Assembly (NCBI GenBank): GCA_902492855.1
Contig: CABUMU010000011.1
Coordinates: 1 to 24,251 of the forward strand
Origin: an uncultured Collinsella sp.
GTDB taxonomy: Bacteria; Actinomycetota; Coriobacteriia; Coriobacteriales; Coriobacteriaceae
DNA: 24,251 nucleotides
Reading direction: 5' to 3'
In this document: positions 1 through 8,322 of the stretch, piece after piece
Position numbering within the stretch: position 1 is the first letter of the stretch
How the letters are laid out: each line of letters starts with the position of its first letter
Program-made: the position numbers and the translations under genes
The notes under the pieces: model-generated
Database searches by the model: none
What the model was told of the DNA's origin: nothing
What the model saw: only the letters and a program-made list of their open reading frames with translations

Positions 1-14
1 TTCTAAACGCCATA

Positions 15-46
15 AGCCACCGGTGCGCGCTTTGGCACCGGTGGCT
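15..46 (-). terminator. hairpin after brxC
   Basis: A perfect 12-bp stem (AGCCACCGGTGC at 15-26 pairing with GCACCGGTGGCT at 35-46) with an 8-nt loop begins 8 nt beyond the brxC stop codon. The minus strand has only a weak T run after it, so it could be a terminator, an attenuator or an mRNA 3'-end stabiliser. Its position would separate brxC from the next, unseen BREX genes. Confidence 0.55.
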
Positions 47-53
47 CCGCGGG

Positions 54-3000
54 TTAGTTGATACGGATCTCGTCGTTTGCAGCGAGCGCCTGCATAAGGC
101 GGGAGCGCAGGTCGTCCACGTAGCGCTCCACGTCCTCTGCGGACAAGAGACGACTCGGCTTGGCCAGATCGGCGCGGCGCACAGTCTTGATCTTGCGCTG
201 GGGCACGGGTGCAGGCACGGGAGCAGACGGTGCGGCGCCCTTGTTGGAGATCTTCTTGACCGCCTCACCCGTACTCGTGACCTCGGTGGTGCGGCGCTCG
301 TTGTCCATACAGATGCGGGCCGCATCCACAGCGTCGTACATCCCGTTGGTTGCTGCGCTGAGCCAGTTGGCCCAGTTAGTCGCGGCAACACTCAGCTCGT
401 TGAGGCTTTGAGCGCTGTGGGCACGGTTTTTGAACGACTCGTATTTGGCGCCGGCGTCTGCTATGGCATCCTTGGCTTGATTGACAAAGCCCTTTTGACT
501 CTCAGCCTGTGCCTGCAGGTCTTGCAGATCGCTCTCGATTCGGCACAAAAAGTCATTGCGGCGGATGCCCAGCAGCTTTTTCATGTCGTCCTCGACGGGA
601 TCCATAAGCGGCTGCAGGTCTTTAATGCGGCCGTAGGGCTTGGGATCTCTGAGAACCTCACGCACCTTTGACACATTCTCAACCGCACTGGGAATGTCAT
701 CGGAGGCATACTCGATACCCTCGGTGCGGCTCAAGAAATCCTTGGCGTGGTCAAACGCTGTTCGTTGGTTGGACTCGAAAAACTCAACCACCTTGTCAAA
801 GTCTTCCTTGGCATCGAGCAAGCGCTCCTCATGCTTGGTGAACGTGGTCAAGAACGCCTCGGACTCGTTCTGGTCCTTAAGGACGTCGGCCACCTCCGAG
901 CGCATCTTCTCGCACTCGCTCTCGCCAGGATACGGATAGAGCGGTTTGATGCCCGTATAGTAGTCGCGTGCTATGGCGAGGCACGACTCGCGCAAGTCCT
1001 CAAGGCGCTCTTTGAGCTCGGCCACGAGCTTATCCTCGTTGGAGGGCACGGTCTTGAGATCAAACAGGTCACACATGAGTTCGCCCGTGGCGCGTAGCAA
1101 CCGGTCGCTCATGCGCATGCGCAAGCGCACCTGGGCCTTATCGGCATCCTTGCGCAGGAGCGTCACCATGCGGCTGTCGTTAGCTTGAACCGTCTGACCG
1201 CCAAACAGCACCTGCGCGCGCTGCTCCACCACAAGCTGCGCCACCACATTTGCGATGTCGACCTCGCGCCAGCCAAAGGGCCTTTGCTGGTACTGGCGCT
1301 GGATATCGCCCATAGCGGTATCCAGGTGGCGCTGGTGCTGCACTTTGAGGTAGTCCTCGACCTCTTTGAGCGCACGCGTGTTACCTGCATCCATGCCAGC
1401 GAGCCCCACTTGAACGTTGCCCACCAGAGTAGAGCGAATATCGGTATCGCTCGTGACCGGCGCGCCGATATAGTCGGCCTTTTCAAAGACCACATCGCAC
1501 AGCTGCGCCAGCACCTGCTCAAAGACCTGAGCGGGTTTGGCAGCACGGATCTCAATCATGCGCCCGTTGACGGCGCATCGTGCATGGAGCACCGCCTCAG
1601 CCAAAAGGGCGTCAGCCTCTTTCTCGTTAAAGTCCTTCTCGCGCATTTTGGCCTCGACAATCTGGCGGGTACTCGGCGGTAGCTCCTGCAGATTGCGCGT
1701 CTGGGCGTACATGCGAATCTTAGCGGCGTTGACGAGTGGGGCCCAATAATCCACCTCGTCGCTCAAGGCCACGATGGCCTTATCCACGGATTTCAATGCC
1801 AGCTCGGCATCATCCGAACGGCCCAAATCGCTGGCCATGGTCACCACGGAAAGTTCCATGCCGCCCATGCTGGTACCGTGGATTGAGCCGTCCACATAGC
1901 GGTCAAACGGAAAGTCGTTGGCCCCGCGGTTGAGTTTGCGCGCAGTGTAGATGCTTTCGAACAGGCGCTTCTTGATGTACTCAATCACCTTCGCGTTGTC
2001 GATCGGGGTGCGTGCGATCTCCTGCGCTATCTCCTGCTCCTCGTCGGTGAGGAAGCTATAGGTATCGCCCTGGCGTGCCACGTAGCTCTCGCGCTCCAAG
2101 CGGGCGAGAGATTCCTTGACGCGGTCCTTAAGGGCGCGCTTGTCCACGTCCAGGCTATCGATCATAAGGATGGAGATGTTCTCGACCGTGGCCTTGACGT
2201 AGCCGATGTAGCGGATCAAGTACAGGAGCTTAAGCACCCGGACATCGTAGCTCTCAAGACCCTCTGCGTTTTCAGCCGCGCGCTCCGCACAGACGACGAC
2301 CTGAATGATGCCGTGCTCCAAATCCTTGGAGATTGTGTCGAAGAAGCGCCAGAACGGCACGAGTGCACCAGTCTGGTCATGCTGAATGGCCTGAGCGCTC
2401 TCCTGAAACGCGCTCAGCATGGAGCGCTCGCCCGTGGACATGTGCTTGGCCTTAACACCGTGCTTGCGTACCTCGGTCATCACGTCGGGCAGAAGCTTAA
2501 ACTGGTAGCCCACAAACGGGTAGCTGGCCACAAAATCCTTGGAGTTGGCAAAGCCGGCAAGGTCGGAGCGCGAGCCACCCTCAAAGGTAAAGTTGTTTTT
2601 GAGGACGGCGGCGTCTTGCTCGTAGACCTGTGCAAGCATATCGGCCGCCGGCGCGGTCTTCTCGAGCACACGGCGCTGGATGACCTCGTCCACGCTGGAG
2701 CTGGAGAGCGAAAGGCGGGTATTGAAGCGGCCTTGGATCTTTGAAAAGCCGTTGCCCACGGGCAGGCTCAGGTTGTCGATGGCCTCCTGGCTCGTGACCA
2801 TCACCCACACGCGGCCACCGCAGGCGGCACCCAGCTCCTCGACGATGGTCTGAAGACTCAACATAAGGCTTGGATCCCGGTCGTTCGTAATAAACTGACC
2901 CACCTCGTCGACCATAAAGAGTAAACGGTAGTTACCGCCGTGGGCCGCCGCCTGAGCGTCTACGTAGTCCTTGACCTTTTTGGCAAAGACATCGGGGGCC

Positions 3001-3716
3001 AAAACCTCGTCCTCAGAACCCTCAAGCCAGTTCCATGCGGCCTTTTCGCTCATGCCGAGCACGCTCTGCAGCACCTCGACGACGTCGTCCTCAAAGTAGC
3101 TGTAGGTGTCGCGGGTCTGGAGCCAGGACTCGCCGTTGACGCGCTCAAAGGCCTCGCGAAACTCCTGGGTCTTGCCCAGGGAATCGATGTGGTCCTCGAG
3201 TTTTGCAAGCTTTAGGTCCTCGCCGTAGAAGCCGCGCGCCTCGTAGAACATGCGCTCAAAGCCACGAAGCAGCGCCGTGGGAGCCGTATCGCCCTGCTTC
3301 CACTGGCCCGCCTTGCTATCGATGTTAAAGAGGATGGCCTGCGTGGGCACCGAGCAGGCGCGCTCCATGGCAGCCTCGACCATGGGGTCGACGATCTTGC
3401 CGTCAAAGTAGCGGATGGCGCTCTTGCCGCCGATCTGGCGATTCTCGAGCAGGTAGCTCAGCATCTTGAGGAAGTGCGATTTACCGGAACCGAAGAAACC
3501 ACTGATCCACACGCCGATCTTGTCGGTGCGCACATCGATGGCATCGCCGTATGCCTTGAAGAACGTGGCAAGGTGCCCTTGCAGCTCGCGCGTCACCACG
3601 TACTCGTCAAGCTCCTGGCGGATGGACCCATCTTTTGAATCCTGGACCTTGACCACGCCGTTGATGGAGCGGTTGATGTCTTTTGCAAAGAGGTCGCGAA
3701 TGATCGTGTTGTCCAT
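54..3716 (-). CDS. brxC: BREX system P-loop ATPase BrxC
   Basis: This 1220-residue protein matches BrxC (PglY-like), the large AAA+-type ATPase of type I BREX phage defence. BREX methylates host DNA and blocks phage replication without the classical restriction mechanism. A Walker A motif GFFGSGKS lies at residues 73-80 and a Walker B LLFMVDE at about 265-271. The opening MDNTIIRDLFAKDI is typical of the family, and the length is close to the usual 1200 residues. The ATG at 3716 follows a good ribosome site (AAAGGAG, minus strand). It sits downstream of brxA and brxB in the same direction with 78 nt between brxB and brxC, as in type I BREX operons. The coding frame is intact. The C-terminal part holds long helical, coiled-coil-like stretches (about 930-1120) and a Pro/Ala linker near 1160-1180. 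Confidence 0.95.
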   Translation of the reverse strand: MDNTIIRDLFAKDINRSINGVVKVQDSKDGSIRQELDEYVVTRELQGHLATFFKAYGDAIDVRTDKIGVWISGFFGSGKSHFLKMLSYLLENRQIGGKSAIRYFDGKIVDPMVEAAMERACSVPTQAILFNIDSKAGQWKQGDTAPTALLRGFERMFYEARGFYGEDLKLAKLEDHIDSLGKTQEFREAFERVNGESWLQTRDTYSYFEDDVVEVLQSVLGMSEKAAWNWLEGSEDEVLAPDVFAKKVKDYVDAQAAAHGGNYRLLFMVDEVGQFITNDRDPSLMLSLQTIVEELGAACGGRVWVMVTSQEAIDNLSLPVGNGFSKIQGRFNTRLSLSSSSVDEVIQRRVLEKTAPAADMLAQVYEQDAAVLKNNFTFEGGSRSDLAGFANSKDFVASYPFVGYQFKLLPDVMTEVRKHGVKAKHMSTGERSMLSAFQESAQAIQHDQTGALVPFWRFFDTISKDLEHGIIQVVVCAERAAENAEGLESYDVRVLKLLYLIRYIGYVKATVENISILMIDSLDVDKRALKDRVKESLARLERESYVARQGDTYSFLTDEEQEIAQEIARTPIDNAKVIEYIKKRLFESIYTARKLNRGANDFPFDRYVDGSIHGTSMGGMELSVVTMASDLGRSDDAELALKSVDKAIVALSDEVDYWAPLVNAAKIRMYAQTRNLQELPPSTRQIVEAKMREKDFNEKEADALLAEAVLHARCAVNGRMIEIRAAKPAQVFEQVLAQLCDVVFEKADYIGAPVTSDTDIRSTLVGNVQVGLAGMDAGNTRALKEVEDYLKVQHQRHLDTAMGDIQRQYQQRPFGWREVDIANVVAQLVVEQRAQVLFGGQTVQANDSRMVTLLRKDADKAQVRLRMRMSDRLLRATGELMCDLFDLKTVPSNEDKLVAELKERLEDLRESCLAIARDYYTGIKPLYPYPGESECEKMRSEVADVLKDQNESEAFLTTFTKHEERLLDAKEDFDKVVEFFESNQRTAFDHAKDFLSRTEGIEYASDDIPSAVENVSKVREVLRDPKPYGRIKDLQPLMDPVEDDMKKLLGIRRNDFLCRIESDLQDLQAQAESQKGFVNQAKDAIADAGAKYESFKNRAHSAQSLNELSVAATNWANWLSAATNGMYDAVDAARICMDNERRTTEVTSTGEAVKKISNKGAAPSAPVPAPVPQRKIKTVRRADLAKPSRLLSAEDVERYVDDLRSRLMQALAANDEIRIN

Positions 3717-3794
3717 GGGTGCTCCTTTGGGTTTGGGAACGTTATGGCAAAGGGTTGTTACCGGCGGCAGGGACTTGTCTGCGGGGTGCCGCGC

Positions 3795-4397
3795 TTACGA
3801 GATATCGATGGCGCGGTAGTAGTTGTCGGCCGGCAGACGGTTAAAGAGCTGGAAAGAAGAGCCGTTGAAACTGCCCGGATAGGCGGCGACCACAGGCACC
3901 TCATCAAAATCCGCAAGCATGCAGTGGAGAAGCGTGTGTATGCGAAAGAACGGGAAAACCTCGCCAGCGCCGGTGAGGAGAACGACGTCTCCAGGCGCGT
4001 GCGGCTCGGTCTGCTCAAGGATGTACGCGGCGACTTTCTCGGGCGATGCGAACTTGGCCACGTCCTCGAGCACGCGCTGGGTACCGCGGCGCTCCTCTTG
4101 ATGCGAGATAGCCTTGAGGACACGGCGCCTTTCGAGAATTGCCAGCACGGCGTCGTAAAGGTTCACGACCTTGAGCGTGCACGGAAGCTTGTCGGCCTCG
4201 GCATCGCGTGAAAGGGTGTCAAATAATGCACGCGCCTCAAACTCCAGCGCGGGGTCATAGCAAAAGGTGTGGAAGCCGATCTCATTGCCTATGCCCTTGT
4301 TGGCCAAAAAGTCCTCGCTGCGCAGGCACTCGCGCAGAAGCTGCGCACGGCGCTCAAATTCCTGACAGGCGCGCTCGGAGCGGGCATGCGCCGCCAC
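3795..4397 (-). CDS. brxB: BREX protein BrxB (DUF1788)
   Basis: About 200 residues, the usual size of the DUF1788 family. The family hallmarks are visible: an N-terminal DFLANKGIGNEIGFHTFCYD block, the central VVLLTGAGEVFPFFRIH block, and a C-terminal segment ending DNYYRAIDIS. BrxB is a conserved small component of type I BREX; its biochemical role is not settled. The only start in frame near the family's normal N-terminus is the GTG at 4397, which has a weak ribosome site (AAGAG). The frame stays open upstream into the brxA end but holds no ATG, GTG or TTG in that stretch. The gap to brxA is 92 nt, longer than usual for a tightly coupled operon. Confidence 0.92.
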   Translation of the reverse strand: MAAHARSERACQEFERRAQLLRECLRSEDFLANKGIGNEIGFHTFCYDPALEFEARALFDTLSRDAEADKLPCTLKVVNLYDAVLAILERRRVLKAISHQEERRGTQRVLEDVAKFASPEKVAAYILEQTEPHAPGDVVLLTGAGEVFPFFRIHTLLHCMLADFDEVPVVAAYPGSFNGSSFQLFNRLPADNYYRAIDIS

Positions 4398-4489
4398 GAC
4401 GCTCTTGCGGGAATGGATGCCGATATTGGTGGTGAGATCGGTCGCCGGGGTGATAACAGGGTCGACGGCGCTTTTTGACGGGAGCCACG

Positions 4490-5140
4490 CTACATCACCG
4501 CCCTGCCGGTAAGGGCCGCGATAAGCGACTGCTCGCCCAGCTGAACCAAGGCTCGCTCGACATCGGAATCGAGGAAGAGTGGTGACAGGCGCTCGGACTC
4601 CGGGCCCTGGCCCTCGCCGACAAGGCCGGCATGGCGGAGCGTCTGGCGGAGCGAGCCCTTAATGCGCTTGACCGTGGCCTCAGTCCAGCGGGCCGCGTCC
4701 GGATACTCCGTGGTAAAGCGTGTCATAAAGGCGTTGAGGTCAACCGCCGTAAAGGCATAATCAAAGTTTTGTAGGCGCTCCCCTACCTCGACGAGCACGA
4801 GCTCGCGCACGATATCGTAGCGGCAGATCATGCTGTAGAAGATGGCCTGGTCCGCCTGCGTGGGAGTGCCGGATGCCATGAGCCTGGTTAGGGATGACGC
4901 AGCCTCGACGGCGGTTTTGGGGTCGATGCCGCGCGCGGCGCATACGGCGTCCGTGGGCACCATGGCGTCAAGGCGGCGAAGGCACACGGTTGCGCGGTTG
5001 GCGACCATGCGCTCCGTGGGATATTGAAAGAGGTTCTCGCTCTTTACGCGTACAATAACCTGCTCGTCGCTTGCGCCCTGCATACGAAGGGCAGCGACGA
5101 TGCGCATCTCATGCGGGAGGAATTGCTCGCGGGTGAGCAC
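4490..5140 (-). CDS. brxA: BREX protein BrxA (DUF1819)
   Basis: The 216-residue product has the DUF1819 pattern: LTREQFLPHEMRIVAALRM followed by a segment containing SENLFQYPTERM and RLDAM. BrxA is the first gene of type I BREX operons and is a small, helical, DNA-binding protein in characterised systems. The only usable start in the present sequence is the GTG at 5140, whose first G is the last base of a run of ten G on the minus strand. An in-frame TAA lies at 5167-5165 with no start codon between. Homologues usually carry several residues before the LTREQF-like block, so the natural N-terminus may lie upstream and depend on the length of the G run. No clear Shine-Dalgarno is seen apart from the G run itself. 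Confidence 0.9.
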   Translation of the reverse strand: MLTREQFLPHEMRIVAALRMQGASDEQVIVRVKSENLFQYPTERMVANRATVCLRRLDAMVPTDAVCAARGIDPKTAVEAASSLTRLMASGTPTQADQAIFYSMICRYDIVRELVLVEVGERLQNFDYAFTAVDLNAFMTRFTTEYPDAARWTEATVKRIKGSLRQTLRHAGLVGEGQGPESERLSPLFLDSDVERALVQLGEQSLIAALTGRAVM

Positions 5141-5149
5141 CCCCCCCCC
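5140..5149 (-). repeat. G10 homopolymer at the brxA start codon
   Basis: Ten consecutive C on the plus strand (G on the coding strand) run directly into the brxA GTG. Homopolymers of this length are rare here and prone to slipped-strand mispairing. Changing the count links brxA to other upstream open frames: 9 or 12 G joins a frame with GTG codons at 5243, 5207 and 5174, and 11 G joins a frame with a GTG at 5181. A sequencing or assembly length error is possible. Confidence 0.9.
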
Positions 5150-5441
5150 GAACGCTTTTTGTGGTTACATCCACAGTACACGCTCCAAGGGTGTCAAAGG
5201 CTGTCACAAGTACGCCGCAACCCGGCAGGCAGGCGCGGCGCACATGACAATAATCATACCTGTTGGTAAAAAAGTTACCACGCCCAGAGTTTCAAATGTT
5301 GAGCAACAAAATTTAATCCGGTTAACGGTCATTTTCGCAGCTTAGAAACTTTAACGAGAGCGCCCCAAATCACACTTGCCAGACAACCGCGCTTACGAAT
5401 GCAGGCACGCACACGCCCAACGCCACCCTCCGCTACACTCA
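5150..5441. other. intergenic region between brxA and the small Phd-like gene
   Basis: This AT-richer spacer lies between divergent genes. On the minus strand a TTGACA (5197-5192) and a TATGAT (5258-5253) resemble promoter elements, but neither has a good partner hexamer at normal spacing, so the brxA promoter is not placed. No RNA gene and no further coding region were recognised. Confidence 0.5.
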
Positions 5442-5470
5442 ACATAGAGTTCTACATATGATTCTATGTA
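5442..5470 (+). promoter_or_regulatory. palindromic operator-like site before the small Phd-like gene
   Basis: Two nested inverted repeats overlap: ACATAGA (5442-5448) with TCTATGT (5463-5469), and TACATA (5453-5458) with TATGTA (5465-5470). They end at the ribosome site AAGGAG of the next gene. A -10-like TACACT lies at 5434-5439. Such palindromes are typical autoregulatory sites of small antitoxin genes. The role is inferred. Confidence 0.5.
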
Positions 5471-5481
5471 AGGAGTTTCAT

Positions 5482-5655
5482 ATGCCTGTCGTAAAGCCTA
5501 TTTCTGATCAGACGCGCGCGCTAACTACCATTCAGGAACGCGAAGATCACATTCAACGTACCATCGCTCATGGTTACGACGACCTCACCAACGGTCGTGT
5601 GCGCCCCTGGAAACAAGCGAAGGCCGAGGCGGATCGGATGCGAGCCTCGAGATAA
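5482..5655 (+). CDS. small Phd/YefM-like antitoxin-type protein
   Basis: A 57-residue protein starting MPVVKPISDQTRAL, which resembles the N-terminus of Phd/YefM antitoxins (typically PISDLRN). Its end, containing NGRVRPWKQAKAE, resembles the C-terminal tail of the same group. The middle of a normal 80-90 residue antitoxin is missing, so it may be a shortened relative. The ATG at 5482 has an excellent ribosome site (AAGGAG, 6 nt away); an upstream in-frame ATG at 5458 lies inside the palindromic site and is less likely. No toxin gene of the RelE or Doc type follows; serC comes next, about 130 nt downstream. Expression is well supported by the ribosome site. The family assignment is tentative. 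Confidence 0.6.
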   Translation: MPVVKPISDQTRALTTIQEREDHIQRTIAHGYDDLTNGRVRPWKQAKAEADRMRASR

Positions 5656-5785
5656 GCCCTCCCCCATGTAACCATCCTGTAAATCATAGCGGCGCAGTCG
5701 AGTTTTACCGTGATGCGGTCGCGCCTGGCGCTCCACTGTGCTAAAGTATCCCGAACGTTCAAACGACTACGAGGGGAACTAGAAG

Positions 5786-6910
5786 ATGGCACGTGTGCAC
5801 AACTTCTCAGCTGGCCCGGCCGCGCTGCCTACAAGCGTGCTCGCCGAGATCGCCGACGAGATGATGGACTACCGCGGTTGCGGCATGTCCGTGCTCGAGA
5901 TGAGCCATCGATCTAGCATGTACCAGCAGATCATCGACGACGCCGAGGCAACCCTGCGTCGCCTGCTGAGCATCCCCGACAACTACCGCGTCCTGTTTTT
6001 GCAGGGCGGCGCCACGCTGCAGTTTGCGGGCATCCCCATGAACCTCATGTGCCGCGGGCGCGCCGGCTACATCGTGACCGGCAACTTTGCCAACAAGGCA
6101 TACAAAGAAGCCGCCAAGTACGGCGAGACCGTGCTGCTCGCGAGCTCCGAAGACACCAATTTCGACCACATTCCCAACATGGCCGACATCAACGCGCGCA
6201 TTGCCGCCGAGGCCGCGGGCGACGGGCTCGACTACGTCTACATCTGCCAGAACAACACCATCTTTGGCACCATGTTCCACGAGCTGCCCGATTGCGGCGA
6301 CGTACCGCTGGTCGCCGATGTCTCGAGCTGCTTTCTGTCGCAGCCGCTCGACGTTGAGCGCTACGGGCTCATTTACGCCGGCGCGCAGAAAAACGCCGGC
6401 GTCGCGGGCGTGACTGTGGTCATCGTGCGCGACGACCTCATCGCAGATGGCCCAGCCTTTGCGCAGACGCCGCAGTACCTGGACCTTAAGGCCCAGGCCG
6501 CCAAGGGTTCCATGCTCAACACGCCCAACACCTTTGGCATCTACGTGTGCGGCAAGGTGTTCCGTTGGGTTGAGCAGACCGGCGGACTTGCCGCCATGGC
6601 CGAGCGCAACTGGACCAAGGCTAACCTACTCTACAACCTGCTCGAGCACAGCGAGTTGTTCCATGGCACCGCGCAGGCCGACAGTCGCTCCATCGCCAAC
6701 GTCACCTTCCGCACCGACGAAGCCGAACTCGACGCGGCCTTTGTCGCAGGCGCGGCCGAGCACCAGATTCAAAACGTCAAGGGCCATCGCCTGGTGGGCG
6801 GTATGCGCGCCAGCGTCTACAACGCCGTGACCATGGAAGACGTGCAGGCACTGGCCTCGTACATGAAGGACTTCGAAGCGCAGCATAGTTTGAGCCCGCG
6901 ATCTAACTAG
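5786..6910 (+). CDS. serC: phosphoserine aminotransferase
   Basis: SerC (EC 2.6.1.52) converts 3-phosphohydroxypyruvate and glutamate to phosphoserine and 2-oxoglutarate, the second step of serine synthesis, using pyridoxal phosphate in the cytosol. The 374-residue product begins HNFSAGPAALP, the family signature. It shows QGGAT at about 73-77 (cofactor phosphate binding), ADVSS at 177-181 (Asp to the pyridine nitrogen) and GAQKN, with the cofactor lysine at K202. Length is slightly above the usual 360. The ATG has a GAGGGGA ribosome site, and a -10-like TAAAGT lies at 5742-5747. serA follows after 71 nt, so the two are probably co-transcribed. Confidence 0.96.
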   Translation: MARVHNFSAGPAALPTSVLAEIADEMMDYRGCGMSVLEMSHRSSMYQQIIDDAEATLRRLLSIPDNYRVLFLQGGATLQFAGIPMNLMCRGRAGYIVTGNFANKAYKEAAKYGETVLLASSEDTNFDHIPNMADINARIAAEAAGDGLDYVYICQNNTIFGTMFHELPDCGDVPLVADVSSCFLSQPLDVERYGLIYAGAQKNAGVAGVTVVIVRDDLIADGPAFAQTPQYLDLKAQAAKGSMLNTPNTFGIYVCGKVFRWVEQTGGLAAMAERNWTKANLLYNLLEHSELFHGTAQADSRSIANVTFRTDEAELDAAFVAGAAEHQIQNVKGHRLVGGMRASVYNAVTMEDVQALASYMKDFEAQHSLSPRSN

Positions 6911-6981
6911 CCCGCAGCACGCGGGCCGACCAGCCATCTCAAACCACCCTGTTTAGATTAAAACCTGCTAAGGAGTTTTTC

Positions 6982-8145
6982 ATGCGCAAGATTAAGACCA
7001 TCGACGACATCACCAAGGACGGCAAAGTCGAGTTTGGCGAGGGCTACGAATTTGTGAGCACCGCCGAAGAGGCCGACGCGATCCTGATGCGCTCGACCGA
7101 CCTGCACGGCTACGGGCTGCCCGAGGGCATCCGCGCCATCGCCCGCTGCGGCGCCGGCGTCAACAACATCCCCGTCGAGGAGTACGCCAAGAAGGGCGTC
7201 GTCGTCTTTAACTCCCCCGGCGCCAACAGCAACGCCGTCAAGGAGCTCGTCCTGGGCATGCTGGTGCTCTCGAGCCGCGGCGTAGTGCAGTCGATGAACT
7301 GGGTGCGCGACAACGCCGACGACCCCGAGATCCAGGTCGATGCCGAGAAAGCCAAGAAGGCCTTTGTGGGCCGCGAGCTCAAGGGCAAGCGCATCGGCGT
7401 CATCGGTCTGGGCAACGTGGGCTCCAAGGTCGCCAACGCCTGCGTCGACCTGGGCATGGACGTTTACGGCTACGACCCGTTCATTTCCGTCGAGCACGCG
7501 TGGGTGCTGAGCCGCGAGGTGCAGCGCGTGGGCACGCTCGAGGACCTCTGCCGTGGCTGTGACTACCTCACCGTGCACGTGCCCAGCAAGGCCGACACCA
7601 TCGGCATGATCAGTACCGAGCAGATCAACCTGCTGGCACCCGACGCCGTGCTGATCAACTACGCACGCGAGACCATCATTGACGAGGACGCCGTCGACGC
7701 CGCCCTGCGCGCGGGCAAACTCAGCTGGTTTAGCTGCGACTTTGCCACGCCCAAGACCGTCAAGATGCCCAACACGTTTATCACCACGCACTCGGGCGCC
7801 GGCACTGGCGAGGCCGAGGCCAACTGCGCCGATATGGCCATCAGCGAGCTCAAGGATTACCTGGAGAACGGCAACATCGCACATAGCGTCAACTACCCCG
7901 CCTGCAGCATGGGCAAGGCGCGCGCCGCAAGCCGCATCGCCTGCCTGCACGCCAACGTGCCCAACATGATCGGCCAGATCACGGCCATTCTCGCCAAGGA
8001 CAACGCCAACGTGCAGCGTATGACCAACGAGTCCGCTGGCGAGAACGCCTACACCATGTTCGACACCGACGAGCACCTGGACAGCAGCACCATCGAGGCG
8101 CTCAAGCAGATTCCGTCGATGTATCGCGTGCGCGTGATCAAGTAG
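6982..8145 (+). CDS. serA: D-3-phosphoglycerate dehydrogenase
   Basis: SerA oxidises 3-phosphoglycerate to 3-phosphohydroxypyruvate with NAD, the first committed step of serine synthesis. The 387-residue protein has the short clostridial-type layout: a substrate domain, a Rossmann NAD-binding GLGNVG at 142-147, catalytic Arg in NYARE (R229), catalytic His in TTHSGAGT (H270), and a C-terminal ACT domain (about 316-387) that usually mediates serine feedback. The segment that normally carries the third catalytic residue, a Glu, reads DFATPK (253-258) with no Glu, which is unusual. AAGGAG precedes the ATG by a good distance. The gene is read with serC and closes with a terminator. Confidence 0.94.
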   Translation: MRKIKTIDDITKDGKVEFGEGYEFVSTAEEADAILMRSTDLHGYGLPEGIRAIARCGAGVNNIPVEEYAKKGVVVFNSPGANSNAVKELVLGMLVLSSRGVVQSMNWVRDNADDPEIQVDAEKAKKAFVGRELKGKRIGVIGLGNVGSKVANACVDLGMDVYGYDPFISVEHAWVLSREVQRVGTLEDLCRGCDYLTVHVPSKADTIGMISTEQINLLAPDAVLINYARETIIDEDAVDAALRAGKLSWFSCDFATPKTVKMPNTFITTHSGAGTGEAEANCADMAISELKDYLENGNIAHSVNYPACSMGKARAASRIACLHANVPNMIGQITAILAKDNANVQRMTNESAGENAYTMFDTDEHLDSSTIEALKQIPSMYRVRVIK

Positions 8146-8157
8146 CGCCGGCTGATC

Positions 8158-8190
8158 TGACGGGCAGTTCCCCATGTGGCCTGCCCGTCA
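8158..8190 (+). other. stem-loop after serA
   Basis: TGACGGGCA (8158-8166) pairs with TGCCCGTCA (8182-8190), giving a 9-bp stem. It has no T run, so it is more likely an mRNA 3' structure than a terminator; a true terminator follows at once. Confidence 0.5.
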
Positions 8191-8206
8191 CTGACATTGA
8201 ATGCCC

Positions 8207-8244
8207 ACGGGGGCGCCTTTCGCACGAGAGGCGCCCCCGTTTTT
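8207..8244 (+). terminator. rho-independent terminator of serCA
   Basis: A perfect 12-bp GC-rich stem (8207-8218 with 8229-8240, core GGGGGCGCC) and a 10-nt loop are followed by a T run at 8240-8244. This is a textbook intrinsic terminator for serC-serA. Confidence 0.93.
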
Positions 8245-8277
8245 GTGAGCGCTCCATTAAATGCACCGAGCCGCTTC

Positions 8278-8306
8278 TTGGCATACAATCTGTATGTTGA
8301 CATAAC
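8278..8306 (+). promoter_or_regulatory. candidate promoter of the M20 peptidase gene
   Basis: TTGGCA at 8278-8283 and CATAAC at 8301-8306 are separated by 17 nt and lie just after the serA terminator and 16 nt before the start codon. The -10 element is imperfect. Confidence 0.4.
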
Positions 8307-8322
8307 TATCTGTGAGGTGCCT

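Noticed and set aside
6958..8175. 405-residue open frame on the minus strand opposite serA
   Set aside because: Composition (Val, Gly, His and Ala runs) is that of an antisense frame; serA on the plus strand has clear motifs.
8176..8322. Upstream start for the M20 peptidase
   Set aside because: The extension is encoded by the serA terminator hairpin; the ATG at 8323 has a ribosome site and matches the family.
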